From Thermodesulfobacteriota bacterium (GTDB taxonomy: Bacteria > Desulfobacterota > Thermodesulfobacteria > Thermodesulfobacteriales > Thermodesulfobacteriaceae), in contig JAUQQL010000020.1 in NCBI GenBank assembly GCA_030578315.1, forward strand, positions 1 through 33,553: 33,553 nucleotides of DNA, written 5' to 3'. The notes beneath the pieces were generated by a model. The model had not been told where the DNA came from. It worked only from the letters and a program-made list of their open reading frames with translations, and did not search any database. Shown here one piece after another: positions 1 through 7,514 of the stretch (positions are counted from its first letter, which is position 1; each line of letters opens with the position of its first letter). The position numbers and the translations under genes were made by a program.

Positions 1-108
1 TGGATAGCTTCTTTTTAGCTCTTTGAAGATTCTTAGCAAATACCACTGAGCTTTTTGTTTAGTTAGTCTGCCACTTGTTATAATAACTGGATAGTTAAAT
101 ATTTTTTC
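1..108. repeat. Exact 108-bp direct repeat, copy 1 (copy 2 at 1211-1318)
   Basis: Bases 1-108 match 1211-1318 without a mismatch, and identity ends abruptly at 109. Both copies encode the same donor-domain segment (EKIFNYPVIITSG and onward) of the two tandem glycosyltransferases. Because the repeat touches the window edge it may extend further. It is compatible with recent duplication or gene conversion, or with a contig broken at a repeat. Confidence 0.95.
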
Positions 109-654
109 GTATCCTTTTAATGATTCGCTAGCAAGTTTTACTAAATCTTCTAAAGAAATTGGGTTATATATTACTGCTAATTTTTCTTCAGAAATACCAA
201 AGTGATTTTTTAATTCTTTTTTAATTCCTTTAGATACACATATTATTTTGTTTGCCTTTGGATAAAGGATTTTAGATAAAAAATTATAAGGATGGACGGT
301 TTTTCTACCTGATAATTGAGACATATGAACAGAAATAAAAACTTTATGCTTCTTGAAAGCGTTTGCTATGATGTTTACATAGTTTGCTCTTTCAAGAAAG
401 GATAAAACTATGGAATTTTCCTTTATCGCTTTAGATAGTTTTTTTGCGTATACGAGAATATACAAAGTTTTTAATGTAGGGCTGTCGGTTGTTTTATGAT
501 TAGAAAGAAAATTAAGTTTCTCTTCAGGCACTTCATACTTTATATCTCTCTCTAAAAGAAAAAATTTTTCCACAGGTAAAACTTTGGATAAATTAACAGC
601 AACTCTTTCAGCTCCACCACCTGCAAGAGAGTTAAGAAGAAAGTACAACTTCAT
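1..654 (-). CDS. GT4-family glycosyltransferase, N-terminal part (runs off left edge)
   Basis: The gene reads from an ATG at 654 down to base 1 with no stop, giving 218 codons. The N-terminus shows the GGGAERV signature of the GT4 acceptor domain (about residues 12-18). A CVSKGIKKEL segment and an IYNP motif precede the start of the donor domain, which contains ITSGRLTKQKA. By family it should transfer a sugar from a nucleotide donor onto a lipid-linked or surface glycan; the substrate cannot be read from sequence. It overlaps the stop region of the upstream truncated paralogue by 23 nt, as in a tightly packed polysaccharide cluster. Bases 1-108 are identical to 1211-1318 in that paralogue, while the DNA on the N-terminal side of this block is diverged. 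The catalytic EX7E region lies outside the window. Confidence 0.8.
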   Translation of the reverse strand, partial: MKLYFLLNSLAGGGAERVAVNLSKVLPVEKFFLLERDIKYEVPEEKLNFLSNHKTTDSPTLKTLYILVYAKKLSKAIKENSIVLSFLERANYVNIIANAFKKHKVFISVHMSQLSGRKTVHPYNFLSKILYPKANKIICVSKGIKKELKNHFGISEEKLAVIYNPISLEDLVKLASESLKGYEKIFNYPVIITSGRLTKQKAQWYLLRIFKELKRSYP

Positions 655-1426
655 TTTTTGACAAGCCTTTTAATACTTTTCTGTATTCCTCTATAATTTT
701 TTCAATATCAAAGTCCGTTGCTCTTTCTTTAGCTTTATGAGCGTATTCTTGTCTTAGGTTTTCTTTTTGTAAAAATTCGCTTATAACTTCAACCCACATT
801 TTTTCAATTTCATCTAGAGGCTCGTTAGCCTTCTTAAATTTTAGCTTAAAAACAGGCATAAGGACTCCATATTTTGCAAACTCTGGTTTCTCAGTTTGGT
901 ATTCAAAATCCGTATCTGGTGCTAGTATTTCTCTTGGACCTGACCTACAGTCAGAAGAAACAACAGGCACTCCACAAGCCATAGCTTCAACAAGAACATT
1001 TCCAAAGCCTTCCCACAGGGAGGGGAAGACGAAGAGTTTAGACCTTGCTATGAATTTAAAAGGATTTTTTTGGAAGCCTAAAAAGTAGACATCAAAGGTG
1101 TCTGAAGTGGTATTTTTATCCCCAACAAAGGTTTTTAGTTCAAGTTCTTTAGAAAGAGTAACTAAATAGTTCTTTAGTTCTCCGTCTCCAAGAATTACAA
1201 GCTTAAGTTCTGGATAGCTTCTTTTTAGCTCTTTGAAGATTCTTAGCAAATACCACTGAGCTTTTTGTTTAGTTAGTCTGCCACTTGTTATAATAACTGG
1301 ATAGTTAAATATTTTTTCACAATGCTCTAAAGGTTCTCTAACCTTTGAATTTATTTCAGTTAAGTCTAATGGATTGTAAATAGTAATAATTTTCTCAGGA
1401 TTAAGAGTATCCCTTAGCATGGACAA
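632..1426 (-). pseudogene. GT4-family glycosyltransferase, N-terminal half lost at an IS607 end
   Basis: The remaining part is the GT4 donor-binding half: IYNP, ITSGRLTKQKAQW, LVILGDGEL, then FPSLWEGFGNVLVEAMACGVPVV, which carries the EX7E-type site, and a C-terminal helix. The acceptor domain of about 150 residues seen in the neighbouring paralogue is absent. Genuine glycosyltransferase sequence starts at about base 1402 (NPEKIITIYNP). The preceding codons, from a TTG at 1426 or an ATG at 1420, come from the right end of the adjacent IS607 element, so the reading frame now borrows the element's start. It overlaps the next gene by 23 nt. A half-enzyme could be made but is unlikely to be active. 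The truncation is seen directly; loss of function is inferred. Confidence 0.75.
1211..1318. repeat. Exact 108-bp direct repeat, copy 2 (copy 1 at 1-108)
   Basis: This is the second copy of the 108-bp block shared by the two tandem glycosyltransferase genes. On the N-terminal-coding side (beyond 1318) the two genes differ strongly, so the identity boundary is sharp. Confidence 0.95.
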
Positions 1427-2838
1427 ATATCCCTTTTATGGGCATTTATCCATACTTCGGGTTTAGGGACTGACTGAAAGTAAGAGTTTTTCTCAATCAG
1501 TCCCAGTGCCTTACTCCAGAGGCACCTAAACCGCTCACTAAGCAAGTTATTCCTGTAGAGATTTTTTAGGAAAACTTCTACTTGCTTAGTGAGGGCTTTC
1601 TCCATACGGTGTAAATGCAAACTCCACTTAGCACGGCTAAGTAGATTTCTGCTTGCATTCACATCCGCATGGAGTTGTTTATTACAGAGCTTACATTCAA
1701 ACTCACTCCTTGTCTTTCTATTCTCTTTGTCCACATACCCACAATTACTACATGCTTGAGAAGAATAAGCTGGATTTACAAAAATCACTTCTATGCCATA
1801 TTCTTCGCTTACTTCCTTTAACTTTCTCTTTAACTCCCCAAACCCAAACCTTATAAGCACTCTCTTTACTGTTTTTGGAAAGTTATTTATTACTCTTTGC
1901 AAAAATCCTCTAAGATCTTCAAGTATTAGTCTTTGTGGTTTGTATAACTCTATAACTCTATTGATTATTCTCCTTACTTCATTTTTTACGTACTCACTTA
2001 GCCTGTGTTGAAGTCTGATGTAACGCTTGCTTTCTGTTGGTTTTTCCCCTCTCCTTTGCATTTCTCTTTGAATTCTGTCTATCTTATCCGCATACTCTCT
2101 GACTTTGCTATAAAAAACCTCGCTAAGGTTTATGTCTTTTTTCTTTATCTCTTTCACAAGTCTTAATGTCCCATCTTCTGTTATCTGAACCATGTTTGTT
2201 AGCTTTCCACCTCTTTCCTCAAAATACTCGTGAAGTTTCACAGGAAGTTATATAGGCTTTCTCTTTTCATGAGTGGATAGCCTTATCCAAAGGTCAAAAG
2301 TTTTGGCTCTCTTTGGGCTTTCCAGCAAGGCACATTTGCTATCTAAAAGCATGGAAACACTTCTAAAACTTGGTCTTTTCCAGCTTTTAAGAATATGCTT
2401 GAAAATCTTTTTAGCAAACAGTCTTTCCTCAGGTTCTATCTCATAATCATGCTTTTCTTTGTTTATCCACAGGGCTTTTTCACTTTTTGAAATTAGCCAT
2501 TTCCTTCTTGAGTTGATGTATAGCAAAACTTTTTTTGTCTTTTCAGGAAGAGAAGAGCTTAGGACAATATCTTTGAACCTGTTTTGCACATTAGACAAGA
2601 AACTTTCTAAGGTAGGCACTACAACGTGGTATTGAATGGTGGACTTAAACCTTTCTGAGAGAGGAGAGATTAAATGTTTTATGTTAGCTTTTCTGTTAAA
2701 AGAGCCAGTTTTAAAGAATAAAGACCATTGAAAGTTTGCTATAACTTTAGCGGTTTTTCTGTATAGCCTTATGACTTTAGAGATAACACTGGCTTTTTTC
2801 TTGGTCATAGGACATAAGACTTCAATAGCTCTATACAT
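1414..2838 (-). pseudogene. tnpB: IS607-type TnpB (RNA-guided nuclease family), interrupted
   Basis: Two reading blocks, 2838-2248 and 2241-1414, are in the same frame and separated only by a TAA at 2250-2248 (KRKPI-stop-LPVKLHEYF), so the break is a nonsense change. The likely start is the ATG at 2838, overlapping the tnpA stop. Visible TnpB features are LILEDLRGF (RuvC-II Glu), the zinc finger CSNCGY...CKLC, and HADVNASRNL (RuvC-III Asp). The expected RuvC-I GIDxG-type block between the MVQITEDG strand and SEVFYSKVREY is not visible and may be deleted. Relative to the relic copy, the 3' end also has a 2-nt length difference that shifts the last codons. In intact relatives the protein cuts DNA guided by an RNA made from the element's right end. 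This copy is probably inactive. Confidence 0.82.
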
Positions 2839-3349
2839 CTGTATATAGCCTTGCGGAGAAGGAATAGATAATGGAAATAAAGTCTTGCAAAAGCTCTTGC
2901 TTGTCATCTTGAGACGTTCGGACTACCTCTATCCGCTTTCCAAGTTTTCCTAAAAGTGTCTGGATATAATTAAACCCAAACCTTGTAAGCCTATCCTTGT
3001 GTTCCACAAGCAAAATATCGTAGTTATCTCTGCTTAAAACTTTCATCAGTTTTCTTCTTTTGTCATTTACTCCAGAACCTATTTCCTTAACTACCGCAAC
3101 AATTTGATAACCTTTGGCGTTTGCATATTCAATTAGCCTCTGGGCTTGCCTTTCAAGATTGTCTTTGCTTTCATGCTCTGAAACTCTTGCATAGATGATT
3201 ACTCTATTTGAATGCGTAGATGGTCTTTCTTCTTCCACTATGATAGTTCCAGTAGGCATTTGATATCCTTTGATTAATCCTTGCTTAAACCATCTCCATG
3301 CGGTTTTGTAGCTTACACCCTTTTTCTTAGCATAGTCTGATAACTTCAT
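2831..3349 (-). CDS. tnpA: IS607 TnpA serine recombinase
   Basis: 172 residues. The N-terminus MKLSDYAKKKGVSYKTAWRW is the MerR-like helix-turn-helix of IS607 transposases. It is followed by the small serine-recombinase domain: VIIYARVS with the nucleophilic Ser, LERQAQRL, then DILLVEHKDRLTRFGF with the conserved Arg pair, and DFISIIYSFSARLY near the end. In the family this enzyme excises and integrates the element through a 5'-phosphoserine intermediate with little target specificity. The C-terminus stops shortly after SARLY, which is somewhat shorter than I would expect, so slight truncation is possible. The tnpB start codon overlaps its last 8 nt. It is the only ORF of this element without an obvious break. 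Confidence 0.88.
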   Translation of the reverse strand: MKLSDYAKKKGVSYKTAWRWFKQGLIKGYQMPTGTIIVEEERPSTHSNRVIIYARVSEHESKDNLERQAQRLIEYANAKGYQIVAVVKEIGSGVNDKRRKLMKVLSRDNYDILLVEHKDRLTRFGFNYIQTLLGKLGKRIEVVRTSQDDKQELLQDFISIIYSFSARLYTDV

Positions 3350-3408
3350 AAGAAATAATTTAACTCATTTGTCTATGTTTATCAACAGCTTAAAATATTG
3401 GTCGCTAA

Positions 3409-4290
3409 GACTGGCTTGTAGGTATTAATTTAACCAGAACAGTCACCCTTCGGTTAAATACTTTTAAGGAAGTTTGGTCAGTGGGTAGGGTTCAGACTCC
3501 TGTTTTGTATTTACTTTTTAAAAGAAGTGAGGAGAGAAGAAATTTTAAGCCCAAAGACTATGTGATTATTAAAGGTATTTTTGAGTTAGATGGAAATAAA
3601 TACGAAGGGATCTTAGTTAGTGATTCACAAAAGGTGGAAGGCGATTTGGAAGAAGATTTAAAGGAATTAGAAAAGGATAGTAAAGAAAAAGAAGAAAAAA
3701 TCTATACAATAGTAACTACCTTAAAGCAGGAGGAAAAAGGAAGGGTTTTAGAAATAAAGAAAATTTTGAGAAAAGAGCCATCTCTACATCTTTTTTCTTT
3801 AACAAGTTTGCAGATATTTATGAATGCAAGATTTGGTTGGAAAGCGGCAAAGACTCTTCGTATTTTACAGGCTTTGTATGAAAGGGGGGTTAGTTAGCTA
3901 CCCACGAACAGATTCTAAGTTTCTTGGAGAGGCAAATAAAAATCTGGTTATAGGGATACTAAAAAAGTTTAGTCGGCAGTTTATCGTGTAGGAAAGAAAG
4001 TTTTTGATAATACAAAGCTTACGGATCATCATGCAATTATTCCTTTTGAAGAGTCTGGGAAAGAACTTTTATCTTACGAGAGACTTCTTTATGAAGAGAT
4101 TAAAAAAGATTTTTTGCGGTATTTTGTCCAGATTGTGAATGTGAAGTTTGGATAGTTAAGACTGAGGTTGGAGGTTATGTATTTAAAACAAGGGGTATAA
4201 GGGTAATTCAGAAGAGTTGGAGGGAATTTTTATGATATAGTAAGGGAAGTGGATTTAAGATTTTTAAAGGAGAAAAAGAGGTAAGGGTTG
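3409..4290 (+). pseudogene. topB: DNA topoisomerase III (TopB) remnant, 5' truncated and frameshifted
   Basis: Homology begins immediately beside the IS607 left end with DWLVGINLTR (3409-3438) and continues in frame through VWSVGRVQTPVL, the conserved block after the catalytic Tyr region of type IA topoisomerases. A further block reads SLHLFSLTSLQIFMNARFGW. The frame breaks at a run of six G near 3886. It resumes in the next frame as GLVSYPRTDSKFLGE, and changes again to give KLTDHHAIIPFEE. It shifts once more near 4120 to FFAVFCPDCECEVW, ending in a stop near 4232. At least three frame changes, plus loss of the Toprim and early domains, make this a clear pseudogene. The 3' side meets the IS256 relic. 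The longest unbroken piece is 3481-3897. Confidence 0.85.
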
Positions 4291-4308
4291 TGAGAGATAG
4301 AGGTAGTG

Positions 4309-4887
4309 TCAAGTTTTTTGTGTATGGAATTGTTCTGAATTTGTATTAATTCTAATTCTCTTATCTCTGTATCTTCTTAATCCGCCTCTTCTTATATCTT
4401 TCATTCATCTCTTTAATCACTAAGTACATCACCTTCTCCGCTGAAACTTGACCAGGAAATACCTCTCTCCTTTAGCTCTCGTAAAATATCCTTCCAAACC
4501 TCGGCATTTTCTTCCTCACTACCTGATATACAAAAACTTAATATCTCCTTGTAACTCTCTTCACTTATACCCATCACCACATACACTACCTCACCAGACA
4601 CCAACCTCTCCTTATCTTCAAATAAACTCCATTTACATAAATTACTGGATACCATACGCCAAACATCCACCTTGATACATAGCTAAGATTAGCTCTTCAA
4701 AAGAAAAAAGCCATTTCCTACATCCTTTTTTCCTTACAAAAAAGTTCTCTTTCAAATAAGAAAAGTGTTTCTAAAAATTTTTTCATCCTCCTCTGAAATC
4801 TTCTGAGTGATCAAATCCATAAGCCTTTGCTTTTTGTCCAGAATGTTGTATAATTTCCATTAGAGTTGTGTAGAGCTTTTTCTTCAT
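4309..4887 (-). pseudogene. IS256 (Mutator)-family transposase relic
   Basis: The relic starts at an ATG at 4887 preceded by a strong Shine-Dalgarno (AGGAGGGAGGAA on the minus strand). Fragments read MKKKLYTTLMEIIQHSG, MDLITQKISEEDEKIFRNT in another frame, then FEELILAMYQGG. The best-preserved piece (4670-4413) contains SGEVVYVVMGISEE, YKEILSFCISGSEEENAEVW and KDILRELKERG, the conserved core of IS256-family transposases. After more frame changes it ends as EKVMYLVIKEMNERYKKRR and FHTQKT with a TGA at 4311-4309. Total length is about half of a normal transposase of 390-410 residues, so there are internal deletions as well as frameshifts. It lies between the topB and prtD fragments, neither of which continues on its other side. 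Confidence 0.8.
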
Positions 4888-4894
4888 GGGTTCC

Positions 4895-4948
4895 TCCCTC
4901 CTGAGAGTATTTTAAAATCTGTAGTTAGAATGGAGCTCTCAGGAGGGA
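4895..4948. repeat. 13-bp perfect inverted repeat, 28-nt spacer
   Basis: TCCCTCCTGAGAG at 4895-4907 is the exact reverse complement of CTCTCAGGAGGGA at 4936-4948. The left arm contains the ribosome-binding site of the IS256-type transposase relic. The right arm lies at the beginning of the exporter fragment and repeats the same leader in inverted orientation. It may be an inverted duplicate of an element end. There is no T-run, so a terminator is unlikely. Confidence 0.8.
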
Positions 4949-5445
4949 ATTTTATTAAAAATTTCTTAATTTTTCCCATCTTCAAATCCCTTTTCGCCAT
5001 ACACAATTTTTTAATATACTACCTTTATATGTTTCAAATTTACGACTCTGTTTTGACCAGTCGTAGTTTTGAAACCCTCTTAGGCATTACTCTTATCGTT
5101 CTTTTCTTTTATTTTCTAAACAATTTTTTAAACTGGTCTCGTTCTCAAGCCTTACTCTATGTAAGTAGGGTAATAGATGACAGGCTAATTCCTCGGATAT
5201 TTCCTGCTCTAATTGATAGTGTGATAAAAAGTGGTTCAACCGCCTCCTCCCAAATTTATGCTGATATAGCCACTTTAAGACAATTTTTAACGGGAACTCC
5301 TATCTTTGCTTTCTTTGATTCTCCCTTTTTCTTTATCTACTTAGGGGTCATCTTTCTCATTCATCCTGTACTTGGTCTTTTTGCAGTTTTCTCAGTAGCC
5401 TTGCACACTTGTCAAGTGTGCAAGAGGGTGTTTTTTACTTCTTGA
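4930..5445 (+). pseudogene. PrtD-type type I secretion ABC transporter, membrane-domain fragment
   Basis: The readable frame of 171 codons matches the start of the transmembrane region of type I secretion ABC exporters of the PrtD/HlyB group: LYMFQIYDSVLTSRSFETLL, then NWSRSQALLYVSRVIDDRL, then RQFLTGTPIFAFFDSPFFFI and HPVLGLFAVFSVAL. Several hydrophobic segments are present. The nucleotide-binding domain (Walker A, signature, Walker B) and the rest of the membrane domain are missing. Homology stops at base 5399, exactly where a perfect palindrome begins, and the frame then closes within 15 codons. The first 20 or so codons look unrelated to the family, so the 5' side may also be damaged. In intact relatives the protein exports proteases or RTX-like proteins with an HlyD-type adaptor and an outer-membrane channel, neither seen here. 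Confidence 0.72.
5400..5424. repeat. Perfect palindrome, 12-bp arms, 1-nt centre
   Basis: CTTGCACACTTG, a single T, then CAAGTGTGCAAG. It sits at the breakpoint of the PrtD-type fragment. It resembles the end of a mobile element or two abutting inverted ends; TGTCAAGT also occurs next to the IS256 relic end at 4307. It lacks a downstream T-run, so I do not call it a terminator. Confidence 0.85.
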
Positions 5446-5635
5446 ATGTTAATTTTGACAAGCCAACCGTTTTTACTTTTTACGACTCCTATCCTATTGA
5501 TATTTATTAGAAGGTTAGGAAGAAGTCAAAGTCAAAATAGGTTAAAAAAGGTAATTACACTTAAAAATTAGGTGTTAAATTTTTGTTAGAACTATTTGAA
5601 AATTTTAGATGAGGTTTTGAAGTTCTTGACCTACA
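5425..5635. other. Stretch without a recognisable gene
   Basis: About 210 bases between the palindrome and the tRNA. Six-frame reading gives only short open stretches, such as one of about 35 codons beginning after 5446, that I cannot assign. I see no clear promoter, RNA fold or repeat. Confidence 0.5.
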
Positions 5636-5707
5636 AGCCGGCGGTGGGGGTCGAACCCACGACCTGTGGATTACGAATCCACTGCTCTACCTCTGAGCTA
5701 CGCCGGC
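5636..5707 (-). tRNA. tRNA-Thr (anticodon CGT)
   Basis: The minus strand folds as a complete cloverleaf: acceptor GCCGGCG/CGCCGGC, D stem GCTC/GAGC with an AGAGGTA loop, anticodon stem GTGGA/TCCAC around loop TTCGTAA, variable AGGTC, and T stem GTGGG/CCCAC around TTCGACC. The discriminator is T and CCA is not encoded. Anticodon CGT reads ACG threonine codons. Its GC-rich stems stand out sharply in very AT-rich DNA, as expected for a thermophile's stable RNA. It marks the change from the IS-damaged region to conserved operons. Confidence 0.97.
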
Positions 5708-6194
5708 AAACTTATAATCCATTTACTTAAGTTGAAAATTTCAACCTTTTAACCAATTTAATTTTAATTTTAATAAAAGTCAAGGTTAAATAGACCGAAA
5801 ATTATTACCGAATTACCTTTTGATATTTCTATACATTCAATAATTAGTTCTTAATGCCTTGAAAAATTTTTAAAAATGGTTAATTTTAATTAAATTAGCA
5901 TATGTGAAAATTGAGGCATTTTTGATTAAAATTTTTATTGTTTTAAAATTTTAAAAAATAAAAAATTTAAAAATGAAAGAATAATTTAAAAAATTTTTAA
6001 ATTTTTGTTAACTATTTATCAATTTCTATTTTAAATTAAACTTGCCAAAATTCTTTTATAAGAGAAAATTTGATAATATCTTAAACTTAAAGTTAGTCTT
6101 GTGGGTTTCAAGAGGGGATGTGAAATTTTGAACAATTTTTTGTTATTTTTAAAGAGATATTAAAAAATTTTAAAAAAGAGGTGACTGAGTAGAA
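5708..6194. other. 487-bp AT-rich intergenic region upstream of rpoD
   Basis: No ORF, RNA fold or tandem repeat can be supported. The sequence is dominated by A/T runs. It must hold the rpoD promoter. A TGATAAT at 6071-6077 resembles an extended -10 element but has no convincing -35, so I do not call it. The rpoD Shine-Dalgarno GAGGTGA lies at the 3' end, about 10 nt before the start codon. Confidence 0.6.
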
Positions 6195-7514
6195 ATGCCA
6201 ATTAAAGATTTAGAAGAAAAAATTTTACAATTAGGCAAATCAGGGCAACTCACTTATGACCTTTTAAATCGTATACTTCCTGAAGAGTATAATGACCCTG
6301 ATAAAATGGAAGAAATTTTTGACTTACTTGAAAGTTATGGAATTGAACTTAAAGAGCTTGACCCTTATGAAAGAGAGGAATACATAGAAAAGAAAGCTCA
6401 GGATAAAATCAAGGAACTTTCTTCTTTTATGGAGGGAGAACTTGAAGAAGAAGAGGTGGTAACAGAACCTGGAAGTGAAGAATTACTTTCTATGTATCTT
6501 AAGGAAATGGGTAAATACGAACTTTTAACTCCCGAAAGAGAGGAAGAATTGTCTAAACAAATTAGGGAAGGATTTTACACTATTATTGAAACTATAAAAA
6601 ACACTAGTGGTTACTGTAAGGAAATTAAAGAACTTAAAGAACAAGTTGAAGAGTGGCAAAAAAAGGATCCAAATTTAAAACCCAAAAAAACTTATGTAAA
6701 TTATTTAGAAAAAATGGTTGAGAAATGTGAAAAAAAATATACTAAGCCAGAAATTAAATCTTTTTGCAATAAAATTAAAAAGTGTATAGAGCAGATAGAA
6801 AAAGCCAAAGACGAAATGGTAAAGGCTAACTTGAGGTTAGTAGTTTCTATAGCTAAAAAATATGTAAGACAGGGTCTTTCTCTAGCTGACCTTATTCAAG
6901 AAGGAAATCTTGGATTAATGAGAGCAGTATACCGGTTTGACTATAGAAAAGGGAACAAATTTAGTACTTATGCTTCTTGGTGGATTAGACAGTCTATAAC
7001 TAGAGCTATTTTAGATAAAACTCGGACTATAAGACTTCCTGTTCACTTTTTAGAACTTAGAAATCATGTTTTTAAAGCTTTTTACGAGCTTTCTAAGGAA
7101 TTGGGAAGAGAACCTACTCCTGAAGAACTTTCTCATAGAACAGGAGTTCCTTACGAAAAAATTTTGGTTATTTTTGAAACCTCTAAAGAGCCGGTATCTT
7201 TAGAAACTCCTATAGGGGACGAAGAAAGCACTTTAGGAAATTTCATAGAAAACAAAAAAAGCCCTTCTCCTTACGAAAATACTCGTAAGAAAAATATATC
7301 GGAAAAAATTAAAAAGTTTTTAGCCACTCTTTCTCCTCGCGAAGAAAAAATTATTCGTATGAGGTTTGGACTGGGAGAATATGAAGGTTATACTCTAGAA
7401 GAAATCGGTTATATGTTTAAAGTCTCTCGGGAAAGAATAAGACAGATAGAAAAAAAAGCTTTGGCTAAAATGAAACAGCTTGCTAAGAAAGAAAATTTCG
7501 ACCTCAGAGATTAA
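6195..7514 (+). CDS. rpoD: RNA polymerase primary sigma factor (sigma-70/RpoD)
   Basis: 439 residues. Region 1.1-like sequence occupies about the first 80 residues. Region 1.2 is SEELLSMYLKEMGKYELLTP (about 95-113). A short, lysine-rich non-conserved region follows. Region 2 is NLRLVVSIAKKYVRQGLSLADLIQEGNLGLMRAVYRFDY and KFSTYASWWIRQSITRAI (about 212-272). Region 3 begins with RLPVHFLELRN. Region 4.2 has the promoter -35 binding helix-turn-helix in GYTLEEIGYMFKVSRERIRQIE (about 398-419). Having both regions 1.1 and 1.2 marks it as the housekeeping factor. It is shorter than E. coli RpoD (613 residues) because the non-conserved insert is small. The start is supported by GAGGTGA upstream. Its stop overlaps the stop of the convergent helicase gene. 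Confidence 0.96.
   Translation: MPIKDLEEKILQLGKSGQLTYDLLNRILPEEYNDPDKMEEIFDLLESYGIELKELDPYEREEYIEKKAQDKIKELSSFMEGELEEEEVVTEPGSEELLSMYLKEMGKYELLTPEREEELSKQIREGFYTIIETIKNTSGYCKEIKELKEQVEEWQKKDPNLKPKKTYVNYLEKMVEKCEKKYTKPEIKSFCNKIKKCIEQIEKAKDEMVKANLRLVVSIAKKYVRQGLSLADLIQEGNLGLMRAVYRFDYRKGNKFSTYASWWIRQSITRAILDKTRTIRLPVHFLELRNHVFKAFYELSKELGREPTPEELSHRTGVPYEKILVIFETSKEPVSLETPIGDEESTLGNFIENKKSPSPYENTRKKNISEKIKKFLATLSPREEKIIRMRFGLGEYEGYTLEEIGYMFKVSRERIRQIEKKALAKMKQLAKKENFDLRD

Larger units (their letters stand above)
1403..3408 (-). mobile_element. IS607-family element, copy 1 (tnpA plus broken tnpB)
   Basis: The element has the IS607 layout on the minus strand: a MerR-like HTH plus serine recombinase gene (tnpA), overlapped by tnpB. 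Its ends were inferred by comparison with the relic at 17976-18531. The left ends share GTCTTAGCGA (here on the minus strand at 3402-3411) and the right ends share AGGGATACTCTT (minus strand, 1403-1414). No terminal inverted repeat or target duplication is apparent, as expected for this family. The flanking DNA is half a glycosyltransferase on one side and the middle of topB on the other, so the two sides do not come from one target gene. End positions are good to a few bases only. Confidence 0.8.

Noticed and set aside
1653-2011. Plus-strand open frames of 67 and 72 codons opposite tnpB
   Set aside because: They are Leu/Ser/Thr-rich shadows of the tnpB coding strand with no family similarity or ribosome-binding site.
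1414-2838. Nuclease-dead TnpB acting as a guide-RNA repressor (TldR-like)
   Set aside because: RuvC-II and RuvC-III residues and the zinc finger are kept, the gene has a stop and a frameshift, and it sits beside tnpA. This looks like decay of an ordinary element.
4448-4675. Plus-strand 75-codon frame opposite the IS256 relic
   Set aside because: The minus strand carries recognisable transposase blocks; the plus-strand product is low-complexity Pro/Tyr/Ser.
6042-6077. rpoD promoter from TTGCCA and TGATAAT
   Set aside because: The spacing (24 bp) is too long for a sigma-70 promoter; left uncalled.
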